Positions 8,427-15,563 of a DNA stretch of 64,000 nt are shown here, in pieces (position 1 is the first letter of the stretch; each line of letters opens with the position of its first letter). The stretch lies in NCBI RefSeq assembly GCF_029855045.1, contig NZ_CP123228.1, positions 3,968,001 through 4,032,000 of the forward strand, given 5' to 3'. The notes beneath the pieces were generated by a model. It was not told where the DNA came from. It did not search any database and worked only from the letters and a program-made list of their open reading frames with translations. A program made the translations under genes and the position numbers. This DNA comes from Piscinibacter sp. XHJ-5. GTDB taxonomy: Bacteria; Pseudomonadota; Gammaproteobacteria; Burkholderiales; Burkholderiaceae_C.

Positions 8427-8858
8427 ATGTCCCTCGCCTGGTCCGATTCCACCGCCGACCTCGACTGGAACGAGCTCGCCGCGCTGTACCGTGCGGCCCC
8501 GCTCGGCAACAAGAACGCCGCCGATCTGCAGATCGCCTTCTCCAACAGCCGCTTCCGCTGCTTCGTGCGCGACGGCGGCCGGCTGGTGGGTGTCGGCCGC
8601 GCACTGTCGGACGGGGTCGACTGCTCCTACATCTGCGACGTCGCCGTGCTGCCCAGTCACCAGGGAACGGGCCTCGGCAAGGAGATCATCGGCCGACTCG
8701 TGAGCCTGTCACGCGGGCACCGCAAGATCATTCTCTACGCCGTCCCCGGCAAGGAGCCCTTCTATCGCAAATTCGGCTTCCGCCGCATGACGACCGCGAT
8801 GGCGATCTTCGCGGATCAGGCACAGGCTTTCGAGCGGGGGTACCTGGATGAAGCCTGA
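8427..8858 (+). CDS. GNAT family N-acetyltransferase
   Basis: 143 aa. The acetyl-CoA-binding segment is DVAVLPSHQGTGLGKEIIGRL (Q/RxxGxG/A), followed by PGKEPFYRKFGFRRM. The N-terminus WNELAALYRAAPLGNKNA resembles the YhbS/aminoglycoside-type GNAT group. Its 3' end overlaps the next GNAT gene by 11 bp, indicating a two-gene operon of acetyltransferases. Substrate unknown. Confidence 0.88.
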   Translation: MSLAWSDSTADLDWNELAALYRAAPLGNKNAADLQIAFSNSRFRCFVRDGGRLVGVGRALSDGVDCSYICDVAVLPSHQGTGLGKEIIGRLVSLSRGHRKIILYAVPGKEPFYRKFGFRRMTTAMAIFADQAQAFERGYLDEA

Positions 8859-9318
8859 GCCGAGCGCCGTCGCCGTGCGTCCCGTGGCACGTGCGGATTT
8901 CGATGCATGGAAGCCGCTGTGGGACGGCTACAACGCGTTCTACGGCCGCCACGGCGACAGCGCGCTTGCCGAGGCCGTGACGCGGGCCACCTGGGAGCGC
9001 TTCTTCGACCCGGCCGAGCCGGTTCATGCGCTCGTCGCCGATGTGTCGGGACGCCTGCTCGGCCTGGCGCACTACCTCTTTCATCGCAGCACGATTCAGA
9101 TCGCGCCCACCTGCTACCTGCAGGACCTGTTCACGCACGAGCAGGCGCGTGGACAGGGCGTCGGCCGATCGCTGATCGAGGCGGTGGCCGTGCATGCCAA
9201 GGCGGCCGACGCCGGGCGCGTGTACTGGCATACGCAGGCCACCAACACCGTCGCCAGGCGTCTGTACGACGCAGTGGGGCAGGACTCCGGCTTCATCGTC
9301 TACCGCAAGCCGCTGTGA
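8848..9318 (+). CDS. GNAT family N-acetyltransferase
   Basis: 156 aa. It begins with the common VRPVARADFDAWKPLW region. The acetyl-CoA loop is DLFTHEQARGQGVGRSLIEAV, and the tail is VYWHTQATNTVARRLYDAVG. It overlaps the previous GNAT gene and is probably co-translated with it. Substrate unknown. Confidence 0.9.
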   Translation: MKPEPSAVAVRPVARADFDAWKPLWDGYNAFYGRHGDSALAEAVTRATWERFFDPAEPVHALVADVSGRLLGLAHYLFHRSTIQIAPTCYLQDLFTHEQARGQGVGRSLIEAVAVHAKAADAGRVYWHTQATNTVARRLYDAVGQDSGFIVYRKPL

Positions 9319-9415
9319 ACGGTGCGCCGCGATGCGAGGTCATCGCTGGCGCGGGCCCGTGCAGCCCTAAGCTTGGTGGTGACCCTCTCATTCACCTGCA
9401 CTGAAGGCGCAACCG

Positions 9416-9820
9416 ATGGAGATCGCTGCTCTCGTCAAGAATCAGCCGGGCCAGCACGAAGCCACGGTCCGCACCGGTGACGTGGCCCAGCCGGTGCACA
9501 TCGCACCCAAGCCCAAGGGCGGCTCCGCGCTCAACGGCGGCGAGCTGCTGATGCTGGCCATTGCCACCTGCTACTGCAACGACCTGTACCGCGAGGCACA
9601 GCGCCTGGGCATTCCCCTCGATGGCGTCGAGGTGGAAGCCAGCGCGCAATTCCCGGGCATCGGCCTGGCCGCCACCGACATCCGCTACAGCGCGCGCATT
9701 GCATCGACGGCGCCGCCGGAGGCCATCGCCGAGCTGCTGCGCCAGACCGACGCCGTGGCCGAAATCCACAACACCTTGCGCGCCGGCGCAGCGGTCACCT
9801 TGACGTCCCCCTCCCCATGA
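9416..9820 (+). CDS. OsmC family protein
   Basis: 134 aa. The GGELLMLAIATCYCNDLYREA helix carries the characteristic second OsmC cysteine (ATCYCND region), and the C-terminal half DAVAEIHNTLRAGAAVTL fits the family. OsmC/Ohr proteins reduce organic hydroperoxides with paired cysteines, but many relatives have other or unknown roles, and the usual first catalytic Cys is not obvious here. Its stop overlaps an ATG of a degraded gene downstream (ATGA). Confidence 0.85.
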   Translation: MEIAALVKNQPGQHEATVRTGDVAQPVHIAPKPKGGSALNGGELLMLAIATCYCNDLYREAQRLGIPLDGVEVEASAQFPGIGLAATDIRYSARIASTAPPEAIAELLRQTDAVAEIHNTLRAGAAVTLTSPSP

Positions 9821-10032
9821 CCGCAGCCACGCCGGAAAGAATCGTCCCGCGCCAACTGGAGGCCTGAACGCCCATGACGTCGAAGACCTGCTGGACACCT
9901 GCGCGCCTGACGCGCTGGAGTTCGAATGTCCGGCCGAGGATCGAGCGGGGCGCGATCTGCGAAGTGCTCGAAGCCAAGATCCGCGGTGCCTGCGTCGTGT
10001 TGGGTCGCAAGACACTCGACACCGCCCGCTGA
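9817..10032 (+). pseudogene. Frameshifted NTF2-like/SnoaL-like gene remnant
   Basis: An ATG overlapping the OsmC stop starts MTAATPERIVPRQLEA and then hits a stop at 9865. Restoring one missing base there continues as NAHDVEDLLDTCAPDALEFE in the next frame, which reads like the start of a steroid-delta-isomerase/NTF2-like protein. Frame changes again near 9945, ending EVLEAKIRGACVVLGRKTLDTAR and a stop. At least two frameshifts and a lost C-terminal part are needed to explain this. The rest of the gap (10033-10220) shows no convincing gene on either strand. Confidence 0.5.
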
Positions 10033-10220
10033 GTCGCCGCGCGCGACGCGAACGGCCATGGCCTCGCGCAAACCCCGCTGATGACCAACGCCCGCAACGC
10101 GATTGGTGCCAATGCGCGCGAGCGTCCCGCTCTCTGCCAACTCGGCGAAGATACGCGCCGCATCCTCCGGGTGCCGGCGCCAAACCGGTGACGGCCCCGC
10201 GACACGAGCCGGTCACCACC

Positions 10221-10571
10221 ATGAAACTTCTGGTTGAAATTCGCTCCTACAAGCTCAAGCCCGGCAGCGCCGCGCAGTTCCATGACGCTGTTGTCTCCAC
10301 GGTCATCCCGCTGCTGCGCAGTTGGAACACCGACGTCGTCGCACACGGGCCGTCGGCCCACGAGCCCGACACTTACTTCCTCGTCCGCGCATACGCCGAT
10401 CTCGATGATCTGCATGCGCAGCAGGACGCGTTCTACGGCTCCGACGCCTGGCGACAGGGACCCCGCGAATCGATCATCTCTCTGATCGAGACCTACCTGA
10501 ACACCGTGCTGTGGCTGTCGCCCGAGTCCATCGAAGACCTTCGCCGCTCCAACGCGGCTGCCCCGCGGTGA
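10221..10571 (+). CDS. NIPSNAP family protein
   Basis: 116 aa. MKLLVEIRSYKLKPGSAAQFHDA, then the FLVRAYADLDDLHAQQDAFYGSDAW segment and the TYLNTVLWL end are characteristic NIPSNAP dimeric alpha/beta-barrel features. A start 11 codons upstream is possible, but the ATG at 10221 gives the standard N-terminus. Its stop codon shares a base with the next start (TGATG), so the two genes are coupled. Function unknown. Confidence 0.87.
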   Translation: MKLLVEIRSYKLKPGSAAQFHDAVVSTVIPLLRSWNTDVVAHGPSAHEPDTYFLVRAYADLDDLHAQQDAFYGSDAWRQGPRESIISLIETYLNTVLWLSPESIEDLRRSNAAAPR

Positions 10572-10903
10572 TGGAGCGACGCATCATCGCGCGCCATTGG
10601 CGAGGCATCGCCAAGCCCGACGCCGCCTCGGCCTACATCGATCATCTGCGAGCCGAAACCTTTCCGGCACTGCGCGAGCTGCCCGGTTTCATCGATGCCG
10701 CCATTCTTCGCCGTGACGTGCCCCAAGGGGTGGAATTCCTGGTGGTCACGCACTGGATCTCCATCGACGCCATCCGTGCGTTCGCCGGCGACCCGGTCGA
10801 CATCGCCGTCGTGCCGACGAAGGTCGAGCACATGATGGTCGAGTACGACCGCATGGTCCGTCACTACGAGGTCGCCGAAGCGGCGTCCCAGGGAGCAGCG
10901 TGA
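10571..10903 (+). CDS. Antibiotic-biosynthesis-monooxygenase-like (ABM) domain protein
   Basis: 110 aa, MERRIIARHWRGIAKPDAASAYIDHL. The pattern of two short alpha/beta units with LPGFIDAAILRR and VEFLVVTHWISIDAIRAFAG suits the dimeric alpha/beta barrel of ABM proteins. No cofactor-binding residues can be assigned. It is coupled to the NIPSNAP gene by a 1-bp overlap and followed at once by DUF2277. Confidence 0.72.
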   Translation: MERRIIARHWRGIAKPDAASAYIDHLRAETFPALRELPGFIDAAILRRDVPQGVEFLVVTHWISIDAIRAFAGDPVDIAVVPTKVEHMMVEYDRMVRHYEVAEAASQGAA

Positions 10904-10904
10904 C

Positions 10905-11171
10905 ATGTGCAGGAACATCAAGACCCTCTTCAACTTCGAACCTCCCGCCACCGAGGAGGAGATACGCGCCGCTTCGCTGCAGTTCGTGCGCAAGCTCAGC
11001 GGCTTCAACAGCCCGTCCAAGGCCAACCAGGCCGCCTTCGACCGCGCGGTCGAAGACGTCGCCGCCGCGGCCGGCGTGCTGATCGGCTCGCTCGTCACCA
11101 CCGCCGATCCGCGCGATCGCGAGATCGAGGCCGCGCGTGCCCGTGCCAGATCAGCGGCGCGCTTCGGTTGA
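10905..11171 (+). CDS. DUF2277 family protein
   Basis: 88 aa. MCRNIKTLFNFEPPATEEEIRA followed by LQFVRKLSGFNSPSKANQAAF is the diagnostic DUF2277 pattern. No function is known for the family. It starts 1 bp after the preceding stop, in the same apparent operon as the NIPSNAP and ABM genes. Confidence 0.93.
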   Translation: MCRNIKTLFNFEPPATEEEIRAASLQFVRKLSGFNSPSKANQAAFDRAVEDVAAAAGVLIGSLVTTADPRDREIEAARARARSAARFG

Positions 11172-11180
11172 GCGGCGCTC

Positions 11181-11369
11181 ATGGGCATCACCAACCGGCT
11201 ATGGCACGAGCAGAACCGTATGCCGCCGCGCCCCTCGGCCGATGAGCGCATCCGCTGGCATCTGGCTCATGCAAGCCACTGCGCATGCCGACCCGTTCCG
11301 CACGGGGTGATCGCCCTGATGCGCTCCCGCGGCATCATGCCGCCCGACCCGCACACACCCGCCCGCTAG
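11181..11369 (+). CDS. Small Cys/His-containing hypothetical protein
   Basis: 62 aa, MGITNRLWHEQNRMPPRPSA, then ERIRWHLAHASHCACRPVPH. The clustered H-x3-H-C-x-C could bind a metal, but this is only inferred. It starts 9 bp after the DUF2277 stop on the same strand. I do not recognise a named family. It could be a fortuitous frame in GC-rich DNA, though spacing and strand favour a real gene. Confidence 0.5.
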   Translation: MGITNRLWHEQNRMPPRPSADERIRWHLAHASHCACRPVPHGVIALMRSRGIMPPDPHTPAR

Positions 11370-11397
11370 GATGGGCTGAACAGCACACTCCATCGTC

Positions 11398-11913
11398 ATG
11401 CCCAGCATTCGTCTGCTGCAGCCCTCGGACTCGCTCGTCGAGCTCACCACGCTGCTCCACCGTGCCTACGCCAGCCTCGCGCGCATGGGCCTCAACTACA
11501 CCGCCGTGGACCAGACACCCGAGACGACCGCGCAGCGCATACAAGGCGGCACCTGCTGGGTGGCCACGCACGGTGCGTCGCTGGTCGGGACCCTCCTCGC
11601 CCAGCCCACCCACGCGAAGAGCAACTGCGAGTACTTCACGCGCCCGGGAGTCGCCTGCGTCCACCAGTTCGCCGTCGACCCGGATCACCAGGGCCGCGGG
11701 CTGGGACGACAGTTGCTGCAGCTGGCCGAACAGTGGGCCGCCGACCGCGGATACACCGAGCTCGCCATGGACACTGCCGAGCCGGCGACGCACCTCGTCG
11801 AGCTGTACGGCCGGCTCGGCTACCGCCCGGTGGGCTCGGTGCAGTGGCGCGGCAAGGTGTATCGCAGCGTCGTGCTGAGCAAGCCGCTGGTCGCCGGCAT
11901 CACCCCTCCATGA
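11398..11913 (+). CDS. GNAT family N-acetyltransferase
   Basis: 171 aa. The acetyl-CoA site is VCVHQFAVDPDHQGRGLGRQLL-like (FAVDPDHQGRGLGRQLLQLAE), and the tail is LVELYGRLGYRPVG. It begins with IRLLQPSDSLVELTTLLHRAY, as in many YafP/RimI-like GNATs. The stop overlaps the start of the next GNAT gene (ATGA). Three GNAT genes in a row here are coupled by 4-bp overlaps. Substrate unknown. Confidence 0.92.
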   Translation: MPSIRLLQPSDSLVELTTLLHRAYASLARMGLNYTAVDQTPETTAQRIQGGTCWVATHGASLVGTLLAQPTHAKSNCEYFTRPGVACVHQFAVDPDHQGRGLGRQLLQLAEQWAADRGYTELAMDTAEPATHLVELYGRLGYRPVGSVQWRGKVYRSVVLSKPLVAGITPP

Positions 11914-12356
11914 ACGCCCAGGACCTCCCCAGCTTCACCGTCCACGACGACGTGCCTGCGGATGAAGGCCGCATGGTCGACGACGGCCTGGGTCGATACA
12001 ACGAATCGGCGGCGCCGCTGCACGAGGTGCGGCCGCTGTCCTGCTTTGCCAGGACAGCGTCGGGGCAGGTCATCGGCGGCGCGGTCGGGCGAACCTGGGG
12101 CGAATGCTGCGAGCTGCAGCAGCTGTGGGTCGAAGAACCCCTGCGCGGTCGCGGCATCGGCACGCGGCTGGTCCGCGAGTTCGAGCACCGCGCCGCCGAG
12201 CGCGGCTGCAGCACCTTCTATCTCGAGACCTTCAGCTTCCAGGCGCCCGGCCTGTACCGCTCGCTGGGCTACGAGCCGAAGCTCGAGCTTCACGGATACG
12301 CGCCGGGCATCGTCAAGTACATCATGGTCCGCGCAGTGGCGCGAGCTGAGCGATGA
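11910..12356 (+). CDS. GNAT family N-acetyltransferase
   Basis: 148 aa. The acetyl-CoA loop is LWVEEPLRGRGIGTRLVREFE, and FYLETFSFQAPGLYRSLGYE is typical of the group of GNATs that resemble histone acetyltransferase HPA2. The start overlaps the previous gene and the stop overlaps the next (both ATGA). Substrate unknown. Confidence 0.92.
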   Translation: MNAQDLPSFTVHDDVPADEGRMVDDGLGRYNESAAPLHEVRPLSCFARTASGQVIGGAVGRTWGECCELQQLWVEEPLRGRGIGTRLVREFEHRAAERGCSTFYLETFSFQAPGLYRSLGYEPKLELHGYAPGIVKYIMVRAVARAER

Positions 12357-13387
12357 ACATCCGTCCCGCGCTCGCGAACGAGGCCGAACGTCTGTCGACC
12401 ATCGCCCTCGCGGCGAAAGGCCGCTGGCCTTACTCGCCGGCGCAGATCGACGCATGGCGAGCCGACCTGACGCTCGCGCCGGAATCGATTTCCGCCCTGC
12501 ATGTCCATGTGGCCGAGGTCCGCGGCGAGGTGGTCGGTTTCTACGCGCTCGATCATCCCGGCGACGAGTTGCAGCTCGAGCACTTGTGGGTCCATCCCGA
12601 CCACGTCGGACAAGGCATCGGGCGCGGGCTGCTGGCACATGCCCTGCAACTGGCCGCCGAGCACGGCGCGAGCGAGATCGCCATCGACGCCGACCCGCAT
12701 GCCGAGCCCTTCTACCTCGCCTGCGGCGCCCGCCGCGTCGGCACGGTGGCTGCGCCCATTGAGGGATCGCCGCAGCGGGCAAGACCGCAGCTTCGCCTGG
12801 CGACACGCATCCCGGTCTTCGCGGTCGGCACGCTGCGTGCGCTCGAGTTCGGTGCGGCGGACGTGCCAGCGCTGCAGGCCTTCTTCGACGCCAATCCCGA
12901 CTACTTCGTCGGCGCCACCGGCCAGCCCGCCGAGCAGGACGAAGCGCTGCGCGAGCTGAACGATTCGCCTCCCGCCGGCTGGTCGTACACGAAGAAGTGG
13001 CTGCTGGGCTTTGTCGACGACCGCGGCGCGCTGGCCGGCGTGGCCAACGTCTGGTCCGATTTCCTCGTCGAAGGCACCTGGCACATCGGGCTGTTCATCG
13101 TCGCGTCGTCGCTGCACGGCAGCGGCACTGCCCAGGCCCTGCACGGCGGGCTCGAGCACTGGATGCGTAACGCGGGCGGACGCTGGATCCGCCTTGGCGT
13201 GGTCAAGGGACGCGAGCGGGCCGAGCGCTTCTGGCAGCGCATGGGCTACACCGAGGTCCGCCAGCGCACCAGCATCGCCATGGGACAGCGGGTCAACGAC
13301 CTGCGCGTGATGGCCAAGCCATTGGGCGACGCCGGCCTGGACGTCTACCTGGCCCGCATGGCTCGCGACAACCCCGGTGCGCCGTGA
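12353..13387 (+). CDS. Tandem-GNAT acetyltransferase (two GNAT domains)
   Basis: 344 aa with two GNAT domains. Domain 1 (about 1-150) has LWVHPDHVGQGIGRGLLAHAL and EPFYLACGARRVG. Domain 2 (about 165-325) has GLFIVASSLHGSGTAQALHGG and RAERFWQRMGYTEVRQR. In double-GNAT proteins one half is often catalytic and the other structural; both loops look intact here, though the second is less canonical. Translationally coupled to the preceding GNAT gene by ATGA. Confidence 0.87.
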   Translation: MNIRPALANEAERLSTIALAAKGRWPYSPAQIDAWRADLTLAPESISALHVHVAEVRGEVVGFYALDHPGDELQLEHLWVHPDHVGQGIGRGLLAHALQLAAEHGASEIAIDADPHAEPFYLACGARRVGTVAAPIEGSPQRARPQLRLATRIPVFAVGTLRALEFGAADVPALQAFFDANPDYFVGATGQPAEQDEALRELNDSPPAGWSYTKKWLLGFVDDRGALAGVANVWSDFLVEGTWHIGLFIVASSLHGSGTAQALHGGLEHWMRNAGGRWIRLGVVKGRERAERFWQRMGYTEVRQRTSIAMGQRVNDLRVMAKPLGDAGLDVYLARMARDNPGAP

Positions 13388-13520
13388 GCCACGACTGCAC
13401 CGGGGCCCATTCGCCGCCGCGACCATTCGCGCGCCTTCCCTTCGAGCGGGTGCATGTGTCCCATGCGTCCGCGGCAGCCGGCCGCCAGGCTTTCGGCGGC
13501 GTACTCCCGAGGTGAACTGC

Positions 13521-13904
13521 ATGTCCTTGTCTGCCATCGACGTGGTGCGCGAATACTGGCGACTCATGGCCACCAACAACTTCCACGCGGTCGGCGCGGT
13601 GCTGGCCGATGACTATGTGATGGACTGGCCGCTGTCGAACGAGCGCCTGCGCGGCCGCGAGCGCTTCGCAGCGATGAACAGCGAATTCCCTGCGCACGGC
13701 CCGTGGCGCTTCGAGGTGCACCGCGTCGTCGGCAATGACAGCGAGGCGGTGTCCGATGTCAGCGTCACCGACGGCGTGCAGCACGGCCGGGCCATCAGCT
13801 TCTTCACGGTGCGCGACGGCCGCATCCACCGGCAGGTCGAGTTCTGGCCCGAACCTTACGAGCCGCCTGCCAATCGCAAGCACCTGATGGAGCCGATCGA
13901 ATGA
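13521..13904 (+). CDS. NTF2-like / SnoaL-like domain protein
   Basis: 127 aa from ATG MSLSAIDVVREYWRLMATNN. The sequence has the NTF2-like order: helix (VREYWRLMATNNFHAVGAVLADDYVMDWP), then strands (AISFFTVRDGRIHRQVEFW). It could be a polyketide-cyclase-like or isomerase-like enzyme; no function can be named. The stop overlaps the next start (ATGA), suggesting it works or is expressed with the GST. Confidence 0.85.
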   Translation: MSLSAIDVVREYWRLMATNNFHAVGAVLADDYVMDWPLSNERLRGRERFAAMNSEFPAHGPWRFEVHRVVGNDSEAVSDVSVTDGVQHGRAISFFTVRDGRIHRQVEFWPEPYEPPANRKHLMEPIE

Positions 13905-14545
13905 GCGAGACGGAAGGCCTGCACACCCTGTACGGCAGTCAGGGATCCGGTTCCGCGGCCGTCGAGGTGGCGCTGGAGCGCACCGGCGCGCCGTTTCGCA
14001 TCATCCGCGCCTCCTCGTGGGAGCCCGACTCGGCGCTCGGCGAGCTCGAGAAGCTCAATCCGCTGAGGCAGGTCCCGACGCTGCAATTGCCCGACGGCAG
14101 CGTGCTCACCGAAAGCGCCGCCATCCTCGTCCACCTGGGGCTCTCGTTCCCCGCGTCGGGGCTGCTGCCCGCCGACGCGACTGCCCGCGCCCAGTCCATC
14201 CGCGGCCTGGTGTTCATTACCGCCAACTGCTACTCGGCCATCAGCATCATCGACTTCCCCGAGCGCTGGATCGCCGACCCCGACGAGGCGGCGAACGAAC
14301 GCATCCGCCGCGCGGCCCGCGGGCGCCTGCATCAGCATTGGCAGATGTTTGCCGACACCTTTGCCGCGCGCCCCTTCCTCAGCGGCGACGAGCCCGGCGC
14401 ACTCGACTTCCTGGCCGCCGTCGTGTCCAGGTGGTCCGGCACGCGGCCGCATCTGCGAACGCACCGCCCCGAGTTCCTTTCGGTGCTCGAGCGCATCGAG
14501 GCGCATCCTTCGGTGGCATCGGTATTCGCGCGGCACTGGCCGTGA
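13901..14545 (+). CDS. Glutathione S-transferase family protein
   Basis: 214 aa. The N-terminal thioredoxin-like domain shows LYGSQGSGSAAVEVALERTGAPF and NPLRQVPTLQLPDGSVLTESAAI, where the P and ESA residues form the glutathione site. A helical C-terminal domain (about 85-214) follows. Coupled to the NTF2-like gene by a 4-bp overlap. Substrate unknown. Confidence 0.92.
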   Translation: MSETEGLHTLYGSQGSGSAAVEVALERTGAPFRIIRASSWEPDSALGELEKLNPLRQVPTLQLPDGSVLTESAAILVHLGLSFPASGLLPADATARAQSIRGLVFITANCYSAISIIDFPERWIADPDEAANERIRRAARGRLHQHWQMFADTFAARPFLSGDEPGALDFLAAVVSRWSGTRPHLRTHRPEFLSVLERIEAHPSVASVFARHWP

Positions 14546-14648
14546 TGTCTGGAGGCTGCGGCACGCCGCTTGCCGCACCGAGGTGATCATCCCGGCGCGG
14601 CCTCGCGCCCGTCGGGTTCGTTGCGCTTTCCAACCCGACACACGATCC

Positions 14649-15551
14649 ATGGATCAGAAGGCACCGGCCGCGCAGGTCCTTCAGCATCCCGGCGCCTTCG
14701 CGCTCCAGACGCTGAAAGCCTTTCGAGCCAACCAGGGCTTGCTGCTGGCGGGCGCCGTGGCGTATTACGCGCTGCTGTCCATCGTGCCGCTGCTCATCTT
14801 GTTCGTGATCGCGCTGTCGCACGTCATCGACCAAGCCGAGCTGCTGGAGACGCTGGCCCACTACCTCGAGTGGCTGCTGCCGGGGCAGTCCCAGGCCATC
14901 GTCGGCGAGCTGAAGAACTTCCTCGACCATCGCGACGTGATCGGCTGGGTGCTGTTCGCGACCATGCTGTTCTTCAGCTCGCTGGCCTTCACCGTGCTCG
15001 AGAACGCGATGTCGGTGATCTTCATCCACCGCGTGGCCGTGCGGCGCCGGCACTTCGTGATCTCGGCGCTGCTGCCGTACTGCTACATCCTCAGCCTGGG
15101 CGTCGGCATGCTGATCGTCACGCTGGTGTCCGGCAGCCTGCAGGCGATGGGCCAGGAAAGCGTGCAATTCCAGGGCCACCGCTGGTCGCTGGGTGGTGTG
15201 TCGGGCGTGCTGCTGTATCTCGTCGGCGTCAGCGGCGAGGTGTTCGTGCTGACCTCGGTGTACCTGGTGATGCCGGTGGGTCGCCTGTCGCTGCGTCATG
15301 CGCTGATCGGGGCGGTGACGGCGACCCTGCTGTGGGAGGTGACGCGCCATTTGCTGGTGTGGTACTTCGCGACGCTGTCGCAGGTGAACCTGGTGTACGG
15401 GTCTCTCACCACCGCCATCGTCGTGCTGCTGAGCCTGGAGATCGGCGCCACGCTGCTGCTGTTCGGGGCGCAGGTGATTTCGGAGTACGAGCGCCTGGGT
15501 CGCGAGCCGCTGAAGGTGGAGCCGGAGCCGATGAAGACCGAGAAGGTGTGA
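14649..15551 (+). CDS. YihY/BrkB family inner-membrane protein
   Basis: 300 aa with about six hydrophobic segments. AGAVAYYALLSIVPLLILFVIA, FSSLAFTVLENAMSVIF, the P-x-G-like VMPVGRLSLRHALIGAVTATLLWE and YGSLTTAIVVLLSLEIGATLLLFGAQ are classic YihY/BrkB features. The family was once called ribonuclease BN by mistake; its role is unknown, possibly transport. The charged tail EPLKVEPEPMKTEKV is cytoplasmic. It converges on imuB, 12 bp apart. Confidence 0.93.
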   Translation: MDQKAPAAQVLQHPGAFALQTLKAFRANQGLLLAGAVAYYALLSIVPLLILFVIALSHVIDQAELLETLAHYLEWLLPGQSQAIVGELKNFLDHRDVIGWVLFATMLFFSSLAFTVLENAMSVIFIHRVAVRRRHFVISALLPYCYILSLGVGMLIVTLVSGSLQAMGQESVQFQGHRWSLGGVSGVLLYLVGVSGEVFVLTSVYLVMPVGRLSLRHALIGAVTATLLWEVTRHLLVWYFATLSQVNLVYGSLTTAIVVLLSLEIGATLLLFGAQVISEYERLGREPLKVEPEPMKTEKV

Positions 15552-15563
15552 CGGCAAGCACCC

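Noticed and set aside
9685..10140. A 151-codon minus-strand frame in the gap after OsmC
   Set aside because: No recognisable domain, overlaps OsmC antisense, and the plus strand shows NTF2-like remnants.
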